DNA of 64,000 nt, from the NCBI GenBank assembly GCA_934621385.1, contig CAKTUI010000005.1, forward strand, positions 17,506-81,505, in the 5' to 3' direction. The notes under the pieces are model-generated. The model searched no databases, was not told the DNA's origin, and saw only the letters and a list, made by a program, of their open reading frames with translations. Shown one piece after another: positions 32,713 to 40,009 of the stretch. The DNA is from an uncultured Kiritimatiellota bacterium. Its GTDB lineage: Bacteria > Verrucomicrobiota > Kiritimatiellia > RFP12 > UBA1067. A program made the translations under genes and the position numbers. Position 1 is the first letter of the stretch; every line of letters begins with the position of its first letter.

Positions 32713-34175
32713 AAGTCTGCGCTCCTCGTTTTCCTGTTCCCCAGCGCGGTGGCCTTGGCGGCGGCGGCGGACATGGCGCGCTCGAGGGCCTTCTCGAGGC
32801 CGCCTGCGAGTGCGGCGGGGTCGATGGCGGCGAGCGCCCGGTCGGCCCTGCGGAGGGCCTCCTCGTAGGGGACGGAGCCGTCGAGGACGGCGGCGGCGAC
32901 CTCGGCGAGGAGGGCGTCGGCGGGGGACCGCCCGCCCCGGGCGGCTGGGCGAGGGCCGGGGGCGGCGTTGGCGGCGAAGGCCAGCTGCGGCGCGGGGGCT
33001 GCGGTCACCTCGTAGCCGGTCTCGGCGGCGACCTGCTCGGGCGAGACGCGGTAGCCGGCGGCGGCGAGCGCGGCGATGTTCTGGACGGCGGATCCGACGT
33101 CGCGCTCCTGGCGTGTGCGCAGGGCGAACTGGGCGAGGGCTGGGCGGCCCGGGAAGCGGGCGGCGAGGGCGCGGCGGTCGTACTGGGCGTTGAGCGGGCC
33201 CTCGACCTTGTGGGCGACGCGGCGGACGATGGCGTCCCACACGCCCTCCTGCGCCCCCGACGCGCCGCCGCCGATGCCGGCCGGCTCGGAGAGCATGGTG
33301 AGCATGCCGCCCGTGCCGGCGAGGACGAGCTGCTTCTGGAGCCACTCGAGCCGCGCCTGGAAGGGCTGGGCGCCGCGCACCTCGCCGAGGGTGCGCACGT
33401 CGGATCCGTTCGGGAGCGCGCCACTCGCGGCCTCGGCGGCCTCGGTCGCCCGGTCGGCGTACTCCTCCTCCTTGCCGGCCGGGACGTCGGGCGGCATGAT
33501 GATGAAGACCCCGGGGATGCCGTAGATCTCGACGTACGCGTCCCAGTCCTTCTCGGCGGTGGTCGCCCGCACGTACTTGACGAGGGCGATGCGGTTGACG
33601 GGGCGGCGGTTGTCGGCGACGACGTAGTCCTCGGGCGAGAGGTAGGCGCCGCCCCTGAGGTCGCGGTAGCCGACCTGCTCGGCGCGGGGGTTCCAGGCCC
33701 AGCGCGAGGACGCGCCGTCGCGGACCATGTTCCACTGGGGGAGCGGCTCGAGGTGCTCGATCGTCCAGTCGGGCCTGAGCCAGGGCTGGAGGTGGGCGAA
33801 GCCCCTGAAGCGGGCCATGACGAGGTGCTCGATCGCGTCGGGGAGGTTGTCGCAGGCGGCGTAGCTCTCCTCGAGGAAGGCGCGCTGCTCGTCGGCGAGG
33901 GCGCGATCGAAGCCGCGGGCCGTCTCGTCGGCGGTGAGGATCTGCCAGTCCATGTCGGCGACCCCCGCGACGGTGCGCTCGATGATGGTCATGAGGTCGG
34001 GGTCGGTGGCCTCGATGCCGGTCTCGGCGGCGTAGAGCCACTGGAGGTCGGCCATGGCGCCGCGCTGGGCGGCCTCCATGAGCTGGACGGCGCGCGGCAT
34101 GGTGAGGCCCCTGAGGGGGCTGTAGGCGTCGCGCCAGGCGAGGGCGCGGGGGAGGGTGCGGACGGGCGGGGTCAT
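32709..34175 (-). CDS. Portal protein, DUF935 (Mu gp29) family
   Basis: 488 residues from ATG 34175 (MTPPVRTLPRALAWRDAYSP). DPDLMTIIERTVAGVADMDWQIL, ADEQRAFLEES and GFAHLQPWLRPD ... WAWNPRAEQVGYRDL are the DUF935 portal hallmarks. A helical, Ala-rich tail follows. Forms the dodecameric DNA port of the head. It overlaps the terminase gene by 4 bases. Confidence 0.85.
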   Translation of the reverse strand: MTPPVRTLPRALAWRDAYSPLRGLTMPRAVQLMEAAQRGAMADLQWLYAAETGIEATDPDLMTIIERTVAGVADMDWQILTADETARGFDRALADEQRAFLEESYAACDNLPDAIEHLVMARFRGFAHLQPWLRPDWTIEHLEPLPQWNMVRDGASSRWAWNPRAEQVGYRDLRGGAYLSPEDYVVADNRRPVNRIALVKYVRATTAEKDWDAYVEIYGIPGVFIIMPPDVPAGKEEEYADRATEAAEAASGALPNGSDVRTLGEVRGAQPFQARLEWLQKQLVLAGTGGMLTMLSEPAGIGGGASGAQEGVWDAIVRRVAHKVEGPLNAQYDRRALAARFPGRPALAQFALRTRQERDVGSAVQNIAALAAAGYRVSPEQVAAETGYEVTAAPAPQLAFAANAAPGPRPAARGGRSPADALLAEVAAAVLDGSVPYEEALRRADRALAAIDPAALAGGLEKALERAMSAAAAKATALGNRKTRSADL

Positions 34176-35623
34176 CTGGCTTGGTTCCTTTCGCGGATGA
34201 GGCGGCGGCGGGCGCGGGTCGCCGGGGTGTCGAGGGCGCGCGGCGCGGCGGCGGCGCGGCGCGAGCCCCTCGCCTCGCGGCAGAGGGCGCAGGCCCAGAA
34301 GCGGTCGGCGTGGCCGCCCGCGTCGCGCTCGCCGGTGAAGCGGGCGTGGCCGCCCGCCGACTCCTCCTTGCGGATCCGGCGGAAGTCCGCGTCCACCTCG
34401 CGCAGGTCGGGCACCTTGAGCGTCCGGTCCTCGAGGCCGTGGCGCACGGGGTAGGCCATGGACTCCTTGGCGGCCGGGGTGAAGCGCACGGGCTCGAAGC
34501 GGTGGCCGTAGGTGCGGCGCATGGCCTCGGCGGTCTCCTCGCCGATGCCGGTCATGTCGAAGCAGCACCGCACGAGGCGCCCCAGGCGCATGAGGCGGTC
34601 GATCTCGGCCCTCTGGCGGCGGAAGGTGACGTTGCGCATCGTCGTCACCTCGGCGGGGACGAGGACGCCCGCGACGTCCGCGGCGAGCCAGAGGACGGTG
34701 AGGTCGGCGTGGCGGGCGTAGTCGACGCCGAGGTAGAGCGGCGCGTCGCCGGCGGGCGCGGCGGCCGTCCAGCGCGTGGTCTCGCTCGGTCGGCCGTCGA
34801 CCGTGCCGGTCTTGCGCTCCAGGCGGCCGGCCACGTGGTTCGCGTCCAGCAGGTCATAGCCGATGAAGGCCGTCGCGTCGTTGGCCGGCACGCACATGTA
34901 CTCCTGCATGAACGTCTCCTCGTCGGCGCAGCCGGAGCGGATGAAGTCGAAGTAGGCCGCCTCGTCCATGGCCTGGCGCTCGTCGCCGGGCGGCAGCTTC
35001 CTCTGGAGCCGGGCGAGGAAGCCCTGGCCCAGCGCGTCCTCGAGCGTGACCCGGTGGAAGCTGAAGCCCTTCGGGTTGCCGTCCCTGATCTCGTCGATGA
35101 GCCGCTGGAAGTAGGAGTCGCTGCCGCGCGGGGTGGAGAAGATCTCGAGGCAGCCGCCCCAGGTGATGCCCGGGTAGGCGATGGAGTAGAGGCGGCGGGG
35201 GTCGGGGTGGAGGGCGAACTCGTCGAGGACGCGGTCGCCGCGCTTGCCGGCCTGCGCGTCGGGGTTGGAGGACATGGAGTTGAGCCTGAGGCCGTTGCCC
35301 ATCTGGAGGACGTAGGCCGAGGAGCCGCGCGCGTCGATGACGCGCTCGCCGAAGTCCTGCGCGCCCGCGTCGAGGATGCCCGCGAAGCCCTTGCAGTCCT
35401 CGAGGAAGAGCCGCGCCTGGATCTCGTCGCGGGAGCTGATCCACGCGTCGAGCGCGGCGGTCCTGAGGGCCTTGCGGCGGACGAGGCCGTAGGCCGTCGC
35501 CCACGTCCAGCCGATCTGGCGGCTCTTCACGGCGAGCTTCAGGCGCGAGCCGTCCTCGACCCACCTGCGCTGGTAGGGCAGGAGGAGCGAGTCGGCGCGG
35601 GGCTTGACCTTGGCGTTTCCCAT
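34172..35623 (-). CDS. Terminase large subunit (Mu gp28-like)
   Basis: 483 residues from ATG 35623 (MGNAKVKPRADSLLLPYQRRW). An ATPase with an atypical Walker A (KSRQIGWTWA), RVLDEFALHPD as Walker B, and a nuclease half with GVDYARHADLTVLW and FDMTGIGEE. It cuts and packages DNA. The SRQxGxT form of the P-loop is usual for gp28-like enzymes as far as I recall. Directly follows the small subunit gene. Confidence 0.85.
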   Translation of the reverse strand: MGNAKVKPRADSLLLPYQRRWVEDGSRLKLAVKSRQIGWTWATAYGLVRRKALRTAALDAWISSRDEIQARLFLEDCKGFAGILDAGAQDFGERVIDARGSSAYVLQMGNGLRLNSMSSNPDAQAGKRGDRVLDEFALHPDPRRLYSIAYPGITWGGCLEIFSTPRGSDSYFQRLIDEIRDGNPKGFSFHRVTLEDALGQGFLARLQRKLPPGDERQAMDEAAYFDFIRSGCADEETFMQEYMCVPANDATAFIGYDLLDANHVAGRLERKTGTVDGRPSETTRWTAAAPAGDAPLYLGVDYARHADLTVLWLAADVAGVLVPAEVTTMRNVTFRRQRAEIDRLMRLGRLVRCCFDMTGIGEETAEAMRRTYGHRFEPVRFTPAAKESMAYPVRHGLEDRTLKVPDLREVDADFRRIRKEESAGGHARFTGERDAGGHADRFWACALCREARGSRRAAAAPRALDTPATRARRRLIRERNQAR

Positions 35624-35625
35624 GG

Positions 35626-36198
35626 CTACAGCAGGCCGGCGGCCTCCTCGATCTTCCTGAGGGTCTCCTCGGTGAGCCCGCCCCTCGACTTGGCGGAGCG
35701 GACGGCGTCCTGGACGGCGCTGAGCCGCCGCTCGGCGGCCTCGAACTTCTCGCGTGCGAGGGCGAGGTCGGCCTCGCGCGTGGCCTGCGCCTTGGCGCGG
35801 ATGGCGAGGTCGTCGGCCCTCTGGAGGCGATCCTTGATGGCCATGGCGCTCTGGATGAGGCTGGAGGCGGTTTTCGCGTCGGTGTTGAGCGCGGCCTCGG
35901 TGGCGAGGGCCTTGAGGGCCTCGACGAGGGACTCGTCGCGTGTGCACCTGCGGCCGAGCGCGGCGGCCTCGGCGGCGGCGGTGGCCGCCTCGTGCATGCG
36001 GTGCTCGTGCTCGGCGGCGCGCATCTGGGCGAGCCAGGCGTAGAAGCCGGTGCGCGAGGGGGCCTTGGCGAGGCCGAACTCCCGCGCCGCCCAGGCCGCC
36101 GCCTCCTGCCACGGGCAGCGCATCGCCCGGTAGTAGAGCGTCCAGCCCTGCTCCTCGGTGAGGCACGCGGCCCAGCTGTCGGTGCGCGTCTTCTTCAT
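35626..36198 (-). CDS. Terminase small subunit-like (DUF3486/Mu gp27)
   Basis: 190 residues with an N-terminal region MKKTRTDSWAACLTEEQGWTLYYRAMRC and a small HTH-like segment, then long helices (ADDLAIRAKAQATREADLALAREKFEAAERRL). The length, coiled C-terminus and position before the large terminase fit DUF3486. It probably recognises DNA for packaging. Confidence 0.7.
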   Translation of the reverse strand: MKKTRTDSWAACLTEEQGWTLYYRAMRCPWQEAAAWAAREFGLAKAPSRTGFYAWLAQMRAAEHEHRMHEAATAAAEAAALGRRCTRDESLVEALKALATEAALNTDAKTASSLIQSAMAIKDRLQRADDLAIRAKAQATREADLALAREKFEAAERRLSAVQDAVRSAKSRGGLTEETLRKIEEAAGLL

Positions 36199-36202
36199 GG
36201 CC

Positions 36203-36451
36203 TCAGAGCCCCTTCAGGCTGTCGCGCCCCGCGTCGGTGATCCCCCAGACGGTCTCGCCGGCGAGGTTCGGCCAGCTCTCCGCGAGCGCCCTGTCGTCGA
36301 GGAAGCCGAGCGCGTCGAGGAACTCGTCCGTCGTGAGGTCGTGCCGGTCCATGACCAGCTCGGTCTCGGCCATGAGCGTCTTCTCCCTCAGCCCGCAGCC
36401 GACGCGGGCGAGGATCCGCAGGATGGCGTTGTTGAGCGCGGGGTTCCTCAT
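36203..36451 (-). CDS. Small Mu-like late-region protein (winged-helix-like)
   Basis: 82 residues (MRNPALNNAILRILARVGCG). ETELVMDRHDLTTDEFLDALGFLDDRALAES and GETVWGITDAGRDSLKGL have the outline of a winged helix with a C-terminal wing. It lies between DUF2730-like and terminase genes, as Mu gp26-type genes do. Overlaps the upstream gene by 4 bases. Confidence 0.6.
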   Translation of the reverse strand: MRNPALNNAILRILARVGCGLREKTLMAETELVMDRHDLTTDEFLDALGFLDDRALAESWPNLAGETVWGITDAGRDSLKGL

Positions 36452-36840
36452 TTCCGGCCTCCCCCCGCGACGATGCGCCGGTCGATCATGTCGATCCTCG
36501 CCGAGTTGGCCGCCACGCGCTCGACGACCGGGTCGAGCCGCACGTTCATCTGCCGCGCCCGCTCCTCGCCCCGCGCGTCCATCGCGTCGAGCTTCTTGAG
36601 GATGCTGTCGAGGCCGTCCGAGAGGCGGCGCTCGACCTTGTCCATGCGCTCCTCCAAGGCCTTCATGCGCCGGTTGCACTCGCCGACCGAGATGCAGTCG
36701 GCGACCTTGCGCACGGGGAAGGGGCTGGGGTCAGGCTCGATGCGCGCGCGCCGGACGAGCCGCGAGCGGACGTAGGCCGAGACCACGCCGCAGATTGCGC
36801 CGACCGCGCCGGAGGAGATTGCGATTCCCGTCGTTTCCAT
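36448..36840 (-). CDS. DUF2730-like membrane/coiled-coil phage protein
   Basis: 130 residues from ATG 36840 (METTGIAISSGAVGAICGVVSAY). One membrane helix precedes coiled-coil segments (ECNRRMKALEERMDKVERRLSDGLDSILKKLDAM). Mu phages have a protein of this form just before the terminase; its role is unclear. First gene of the late leftward unit. Confidence 0.6.
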   Translation of the reverse strand: METTGIAISSGAVGAICGVVSAYVRSRLVRRARIEPDPSPFPVRKVADCISVGECNRRMKALEERMDKVERRLSDGLDSILKKLDAMDARGEERARQMNVRLDPVVERVAANSARIDMIDRRIVAGGGRK

Positions 36841-37066
36841 GTTGATGGCGTTTCCTTCTGTCTGTGTAAGTTGTCGTGGCCCGTTGCCTTCGCCGGGTGG
36901 AGCCGTACCCGGGGGACGGGTTCGGGGCGTTCCCCGGCCGTCCGGCGCATAGTCTCCCATAAACGCCGTGCGTCGCAAACCCGACGCGGCGGACGGTGCG
37001 CAGGGTCTCGCAGGTCTGTTGTGCTTCGCGTGTCCTCACGCGCCCAACCGTGCGCTCGGCGGGTTG
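36841..37066. other. Late-operon leader region, no gene
   Basis: Only frame-shadow ORFs are seen. GGAAACGCCATCAAC just before the ATG at 36840 gives a modest ribosome-binding site. No clear -35/-10 pair was found; late Mu promoters depend on an activator and have poor -35 boxes. Confidence 0.35.
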
Positions 37067-37167
37067 TATTTAGTTTCCGCGGCAACTAAATATAAAACTT
37101 GCCAAAACAACGCCAGATGCGGCGAAAACGGGCGCGTGGGAGTTTTTCTACCGCGGTAGAAAAACTC
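37067..37167. repeat. Two perfect or near-perfect palindromes around a 47-base core shared with an early gene
   Basis: Palindrome 37067-37092 has arms TATTTAGTT / AACTAAATA around CCGCGG (one mismatched pair). Palindrome 37140-37167 has arms GAGTTTTTCTA / TAGAAAAACTC around CCGCGG, with no mismatch. The stretch from 37064 to about 37140 aligns at roughly 75% with the reverse strand of 43035-42965 inside the 42442-43230 gene. Confidence 0.75.
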
Positions 37168-37170
37168 AAG

Positions 37171-37206
37171 AAAAAAGCCCCCCCGGGCGCGTCGTCCGGG
37201 GGGCTT
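37171..37206 (-). terminator. Rho-independent terminator of the early operon
   Basis: Minus strand: AAGCCCCCCGG, an 8-base loop, CCCGGGGGGGCTTTTTTC. It ends the leftward early transcript about 250 bases after the last early gene. Confidence 0.8.
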
Positions 37207-37237
37207 CAGGGCGGCTTCAGGCCGCCTTGAAATCGAA

Positions 37238-37322
37238 GTGCCCGTCTCTCCGGGCCGCCACCGCTGTCCAGTGCCTCCACCTGCGGTCGGGTGTGCCGGT
37301 CTCTCCCGGCTGCCAACGCTAT
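37238..37322. repeat. Imperfect 30-base direct repeat, 55 bases apart
   Basis: GTGCCCGTCTCTCCGGGC... at 37238-37267 recurs as GTGCCGGTCTCTCCCGGC... at 37293-37322 with about six differences; each copy includes a small internal hairpin. The surrounding gap 37207-37453 has no gene. Confidence 0.5.
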
Positions 37323-37453
37323 TGGCGGTATCCCCTGTCGTTCTGGGGGCATGGGTCGGCCAGGCGAGCCGTCCGGGCGCGTCCGCCCGTCCGTCCCAAT
37401 ACACCGACTTCCCTATTCGTGGCTACCATGATTGCCGGGTCAAATCCGTGTCG

Positions 37454-37654
37454 TCACGCGAGCGCGTCCGCGTCCCTCGTGGCCCTGTAGCGCTTCGGGT
37501 TCCGCTTCGCGGCGAGGTAGATGCGCCAGCGGACCGCCGAGCAGAGTGTCCGGGGCGGGGTCTCCGCGCCGTGCCGCCGGTACCACAGGTCGAGCGACCG
37601 GCGGAGCGACGCGGGCGCGTAGTCGCGGACGATGTCGGCCCTCCTGCCCCTCAT
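37454..37654 (-). CDS. Small basic early phage protein
   Basis: 66 residues (MRGRRADIVRDYAPASLRRS), highly basic, with WRIYLAAKRNPKRYRATRD at the end. It overlaps the upstream stop by 4 bases and is the last early gene. In Mu a middle-operon regulator (Mor) occupies this place; similarity is not evident, so the role is open. Confidence 0.55.
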   Translation of the reverse strand: MRGRRADIVRDYAPASLRRSLDLWYRRHGAETPPRTLCSAVRWRIYLAAKRNPKRYRATRDADALA

Positions 37655-38220
37655 TGCGCACCTCCCGCGCCGTCGTAGTAGCCGCGCTCCACGCCGTAGA
37701 CGACCAGCACCGGGCCGTCCACCTCGTAGCGCACGCGGTCCGAGAAGGCGAGTCGCCGTGCGCCCGAGCGGCGCAGGATGCGCCGCCGCTCGGTGTCGAG
37801 GATCCCGACGAGCTGGGCGAGGCGCGTCGGCGCGAGGTCCATCCAGTGGCTCCCGGCGGGGACCCCGGCGCGTGCGAGGACGCCGTCGACGTAGGCCGCC
37901 GCACCGCCCTCGCCGCCGCCCTTGAGCTGCATGAGCTGGGCGGCGAGCACCCGCACGGTGCGCGCGAGCCGCCGCTCCGCGCCGACGCCGTAGTGCACCG
38001 CCCGCTCCGCGTCGCCCGCGTCGGACCAGAGCCGCGCCATGACCGCGTCGTACTCGCCCGCCGTGCGGAGCTCCCCGAGGCTCCCGCGCCCGGTCTCCTC
38101 GCGGACGACGCGGCGGCGGTAGTCGCGGCACGCGTCCGCCCCGGCGATGCCGAGCCGCCGGCAGGCCGCCCCCGCCGCGAGGCCGTACGAGCGCACCTGC
38201 GCCGCCGTCGGGGCGCTCAT
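37651..38220 (-). CDS. GemA/DUF1018-like early regulator
   Basis: 189 residues from ATG 38220. AGAACRRLGIAGADACRDYRRRVV and GSLGELRTAGEYDAVMARLWSDAGD resemble the DUF1018 pattern (LGI...YR...T G..SL..L...E...V...L) of Mu gp16. The C-terminal half is extended (LAPTRLAQLVGILDTERRRIL). Gene order after DUF3164 is also Mu-like. Moderate confidence only. Confidence 0.5.
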   Translation of the reverse strand: MSAPTAAQVRSYGLAAGAACRRLGIAGADACRDYRRRVVREETGRGSLGELRTAGEYDAVMARLWSDAGDAERAVHYGVGAERRLARTVRVLAAQLMQLKGGGEGGAAAYVDGVLARAGVPAGSHWMDLAPTRLAQLVGILDTERRRILRRSGARRLAFSDRVRYEVDGPVLVVYGVERGYYDGAGGAQ

Positions 38221-38846
38221 TTCGCGCCTCCCCCTGCCTTCGGCCAGCAGTCCGCGATGTCGAGCCGGATCGGCCGGAAGTCCTCCTGCGTGGAGCCGCG
38301 CACCTCGCAGGCGAGGTACTGCTTGCCGCGCTGCGGCTTGAGCGCCGCCTGCAGGATCGCCTTCGCCTCGCGCCACTTCTCGCTCGCGACCTCCATGCGC
38401 ATGAGCGAGAGCACCTTGCCCGTCGGGAGGTAGCCCTGCGCGTTCGCCCTGAACGCCGCCTCCACCAGCAGCCTCAGCGCCGACACGTCCACCCCGCTCA
38501 CCCGGTCCAGCACCCCGTTCACGTACTCCAGCATCAGCTCCCGCGCCCGCACCACGCGCTCGTCGAGCCGGATGTTGTACTGCTGGCGTATCGACACCGA
38601 GATCAGCCCGTCGAAGCTCTGAGCCGAGAAGTTGCCCTTCTCCCCCAGCCGCTCCTTGCCGCCCTTGAGCGCCTCGAGGTCGGCCACGCTCTCGCCCACC
38701 ACGCGCTCCAGCTCCGCCCGCGCCTTCCTGAACCGCGCCAGGATCCGCCGCGCCGTCCGGTCGCGCATCCTGTCGTACTCGCCCACGTACTTCACGGGCA
38801 CGTCGTCCCCGTTCGAGTCCCTCATCGTCCTCGTCTGCTTCTGCAT
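38217..38846 (-). CDS. DUF3164 family phage protein
   Basis: 209 residues from ATG 38846 (MQKQTRTMRDSNGDDVPVKY). VGEYDRMRDRTARRILARFRKARAELERV, GNFSAQSFDGLISVSIRQQYNIRLDERV and GYLPTGKVLSLMRMEV are the conserved blocks of DUF3164, found downstream of MuB in transposable phages. Function unknown, probably DNA metabolism during transposition. The following gene overlaps by 4 bases. Confidence 0.85.
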   Translation of the reverse strand: MQKQTRTMRDSNGDDVPVKYVGEYDRMRDRTARRILARFRKARAELERVVGESVADLEALKGGKERLGEKGNFSAQSFDGLISVSIRQQYNIRLDERVVRARELMLEYVNGVLDRVSGVDVSALRLLVEAAFRANAQGYLPTGKVLSLMRMEVASEKWREAKAILQAALKPQRGKQYLACEVRGSTQEDFRPIRLDIADCWPKAGGGAK

Positions 38847-38896
38847 TTCCACTGTCTCCTTTTTTCCTGTTTGTTTTGTGTTTTTGCCTGAAATCC

Positions 38897-39952
38897 TCAG
38901 ATCGCGTCGTCCGTGCCGACCGCGATGCGCTCGCTCTCGGCCGCCGCCTGGTTGAAGTGCAGCCAGCCGAAGCGCTCCTTGGCCCGGATGGCCCTGCGCC
39001 GCCCGCGCTGGATCAGCGAGATGAACGCCGTCAGCCCCCCGTTCTTCACGAGGTTCTTGATCGCGCCCTTCGCCGCCATGTCGCCCGGCTCGGGCAGGCC
39101 CACCGCCTCCCAGAACCGCCGCAGGTCGGCGAGCGTGTAGTTGCCGTCGAAGAACGCCGCCGGCTGGCACCGCCGGAACGTCTGCGCGAAGAGCGGCGAC
39201 ACGCCGCCGCTCGTCATCTCCGAGTAGGCCACGCGCGTCCCGCAGTAGACGACCCCGCACCTCACCGTGTCCGAGAGCGTCCGGATGCACTCGATGATCG
39301 TCTCGCCGTCGGCCCGCGTGCGGGCGAGCCTGAGCGCGAGCTGGATCTCGTCGAGGAGCAGGGTCGTCGAGGTCGAGACCGCCGCCGCGAGCGCCTCGCG
39401 CCGGCGCGCCGTCGACTGCGGCACGCTCCGCGCCCCGACCGCCTTCAGCAGGTCCCCGAGGAACGCGTTGTACGTCAGCCCCTCCGTGAACCGGTAGTAC
39501 TTCACGCTCAGCGGGAAGAGGTCGCGGTAGTGCAGCAGGCACGCCGTCTTGCCCATCTGGCTCTCGCCGAAGAGCATCCCCGGCTGCTTGTCGAACCGGG
39601 CGTTGTCGATCACCGCCCGGACCCGCTCCCACATGCTCGTCTCGACGAACGGGATCGGCGCGATCTCGCCCTCCGTCTCGAGCCGCACGAGGAAGTTGCC
39701 GACCTCCTTGACGATGCCGTGCGTGTCGCCCGCGTACTTGCCGGCGAAGAACGGCGAGAGCCGCGCCACCGACACCCCCGAGCGCTCGCTCAGCTTCACC
39801 TGGCTGTTGCGCGGGCTCGCGTTGATCCAGTCGACGGCCCGCAGGGCGACGCGCACCTCGTCGTCCGTCAGGGCCTGCCCCTCGGCGTACCCCCTCAGGG
39901 CCGCCGCCACCTCGTTCCGGTCGTAGACCTTCTTCTGCTGTGTCTCGTTCAT
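38897..39952 (-). CDS. Transposition ATPase B (MuB/TniB-like AAA+)
   Basis: 351 residues. An N-terminal helix-turn-helix region (about 49-75, NSQVKLSERSGVSVARLSPFFAGKY) is followed by Walker A GESQMGKTA (129-137) and Walker B TLLLDEIQ (197-204). MuB-like ATPases bind target DNA, deliver it to the transposase and give target immunity. The gene is 57 bases downstream of the transposase stop, as in Mu. Confidence 0.9.
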   Translation of the reverse strand: MNETQQKKVYDRNEVAAALRGYAEGQALTDDEVRVALRAVDWINASPRNSQVKLSERSGVSVARLSPFFAGKYAGDTHGIVKEVGNFLVRLETEGEIAPIPFVETSMWERVRAVIDNARFDKQPGMLFGESQMGKTACLLHYRDLFPLSVKYYRFTEGLTYNAFLGDLLKAVGARSVPQSTARRREALAAAVSTSTTLLLDEIQLALRLARTRADGETIIECIRTLSDTVRCGVVYCGTRVAYSEMTSGGVSPLFAQTFRRCQPAAFFDGNYTLADLRRFWEAVGLPEPGDMAAKGAIKNLVKNGGLTAFISLIQRGRRRAIRAKERFGWLHFNQAAAESERIAVGTDDAI

Positions 39953-40009
39953 TGCTTCTTGACTCCTTCCTTATTCCTTGTTTACCGTCGTTTCAACACC
40001 GTTTAAGCC

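Noticed and set aside
37036..37404. 122-residue minus-strand ORF through the palindromes
   Set aside because: Crosses a strong terminator and two palindromes and has no ribosome-binding site or family features.
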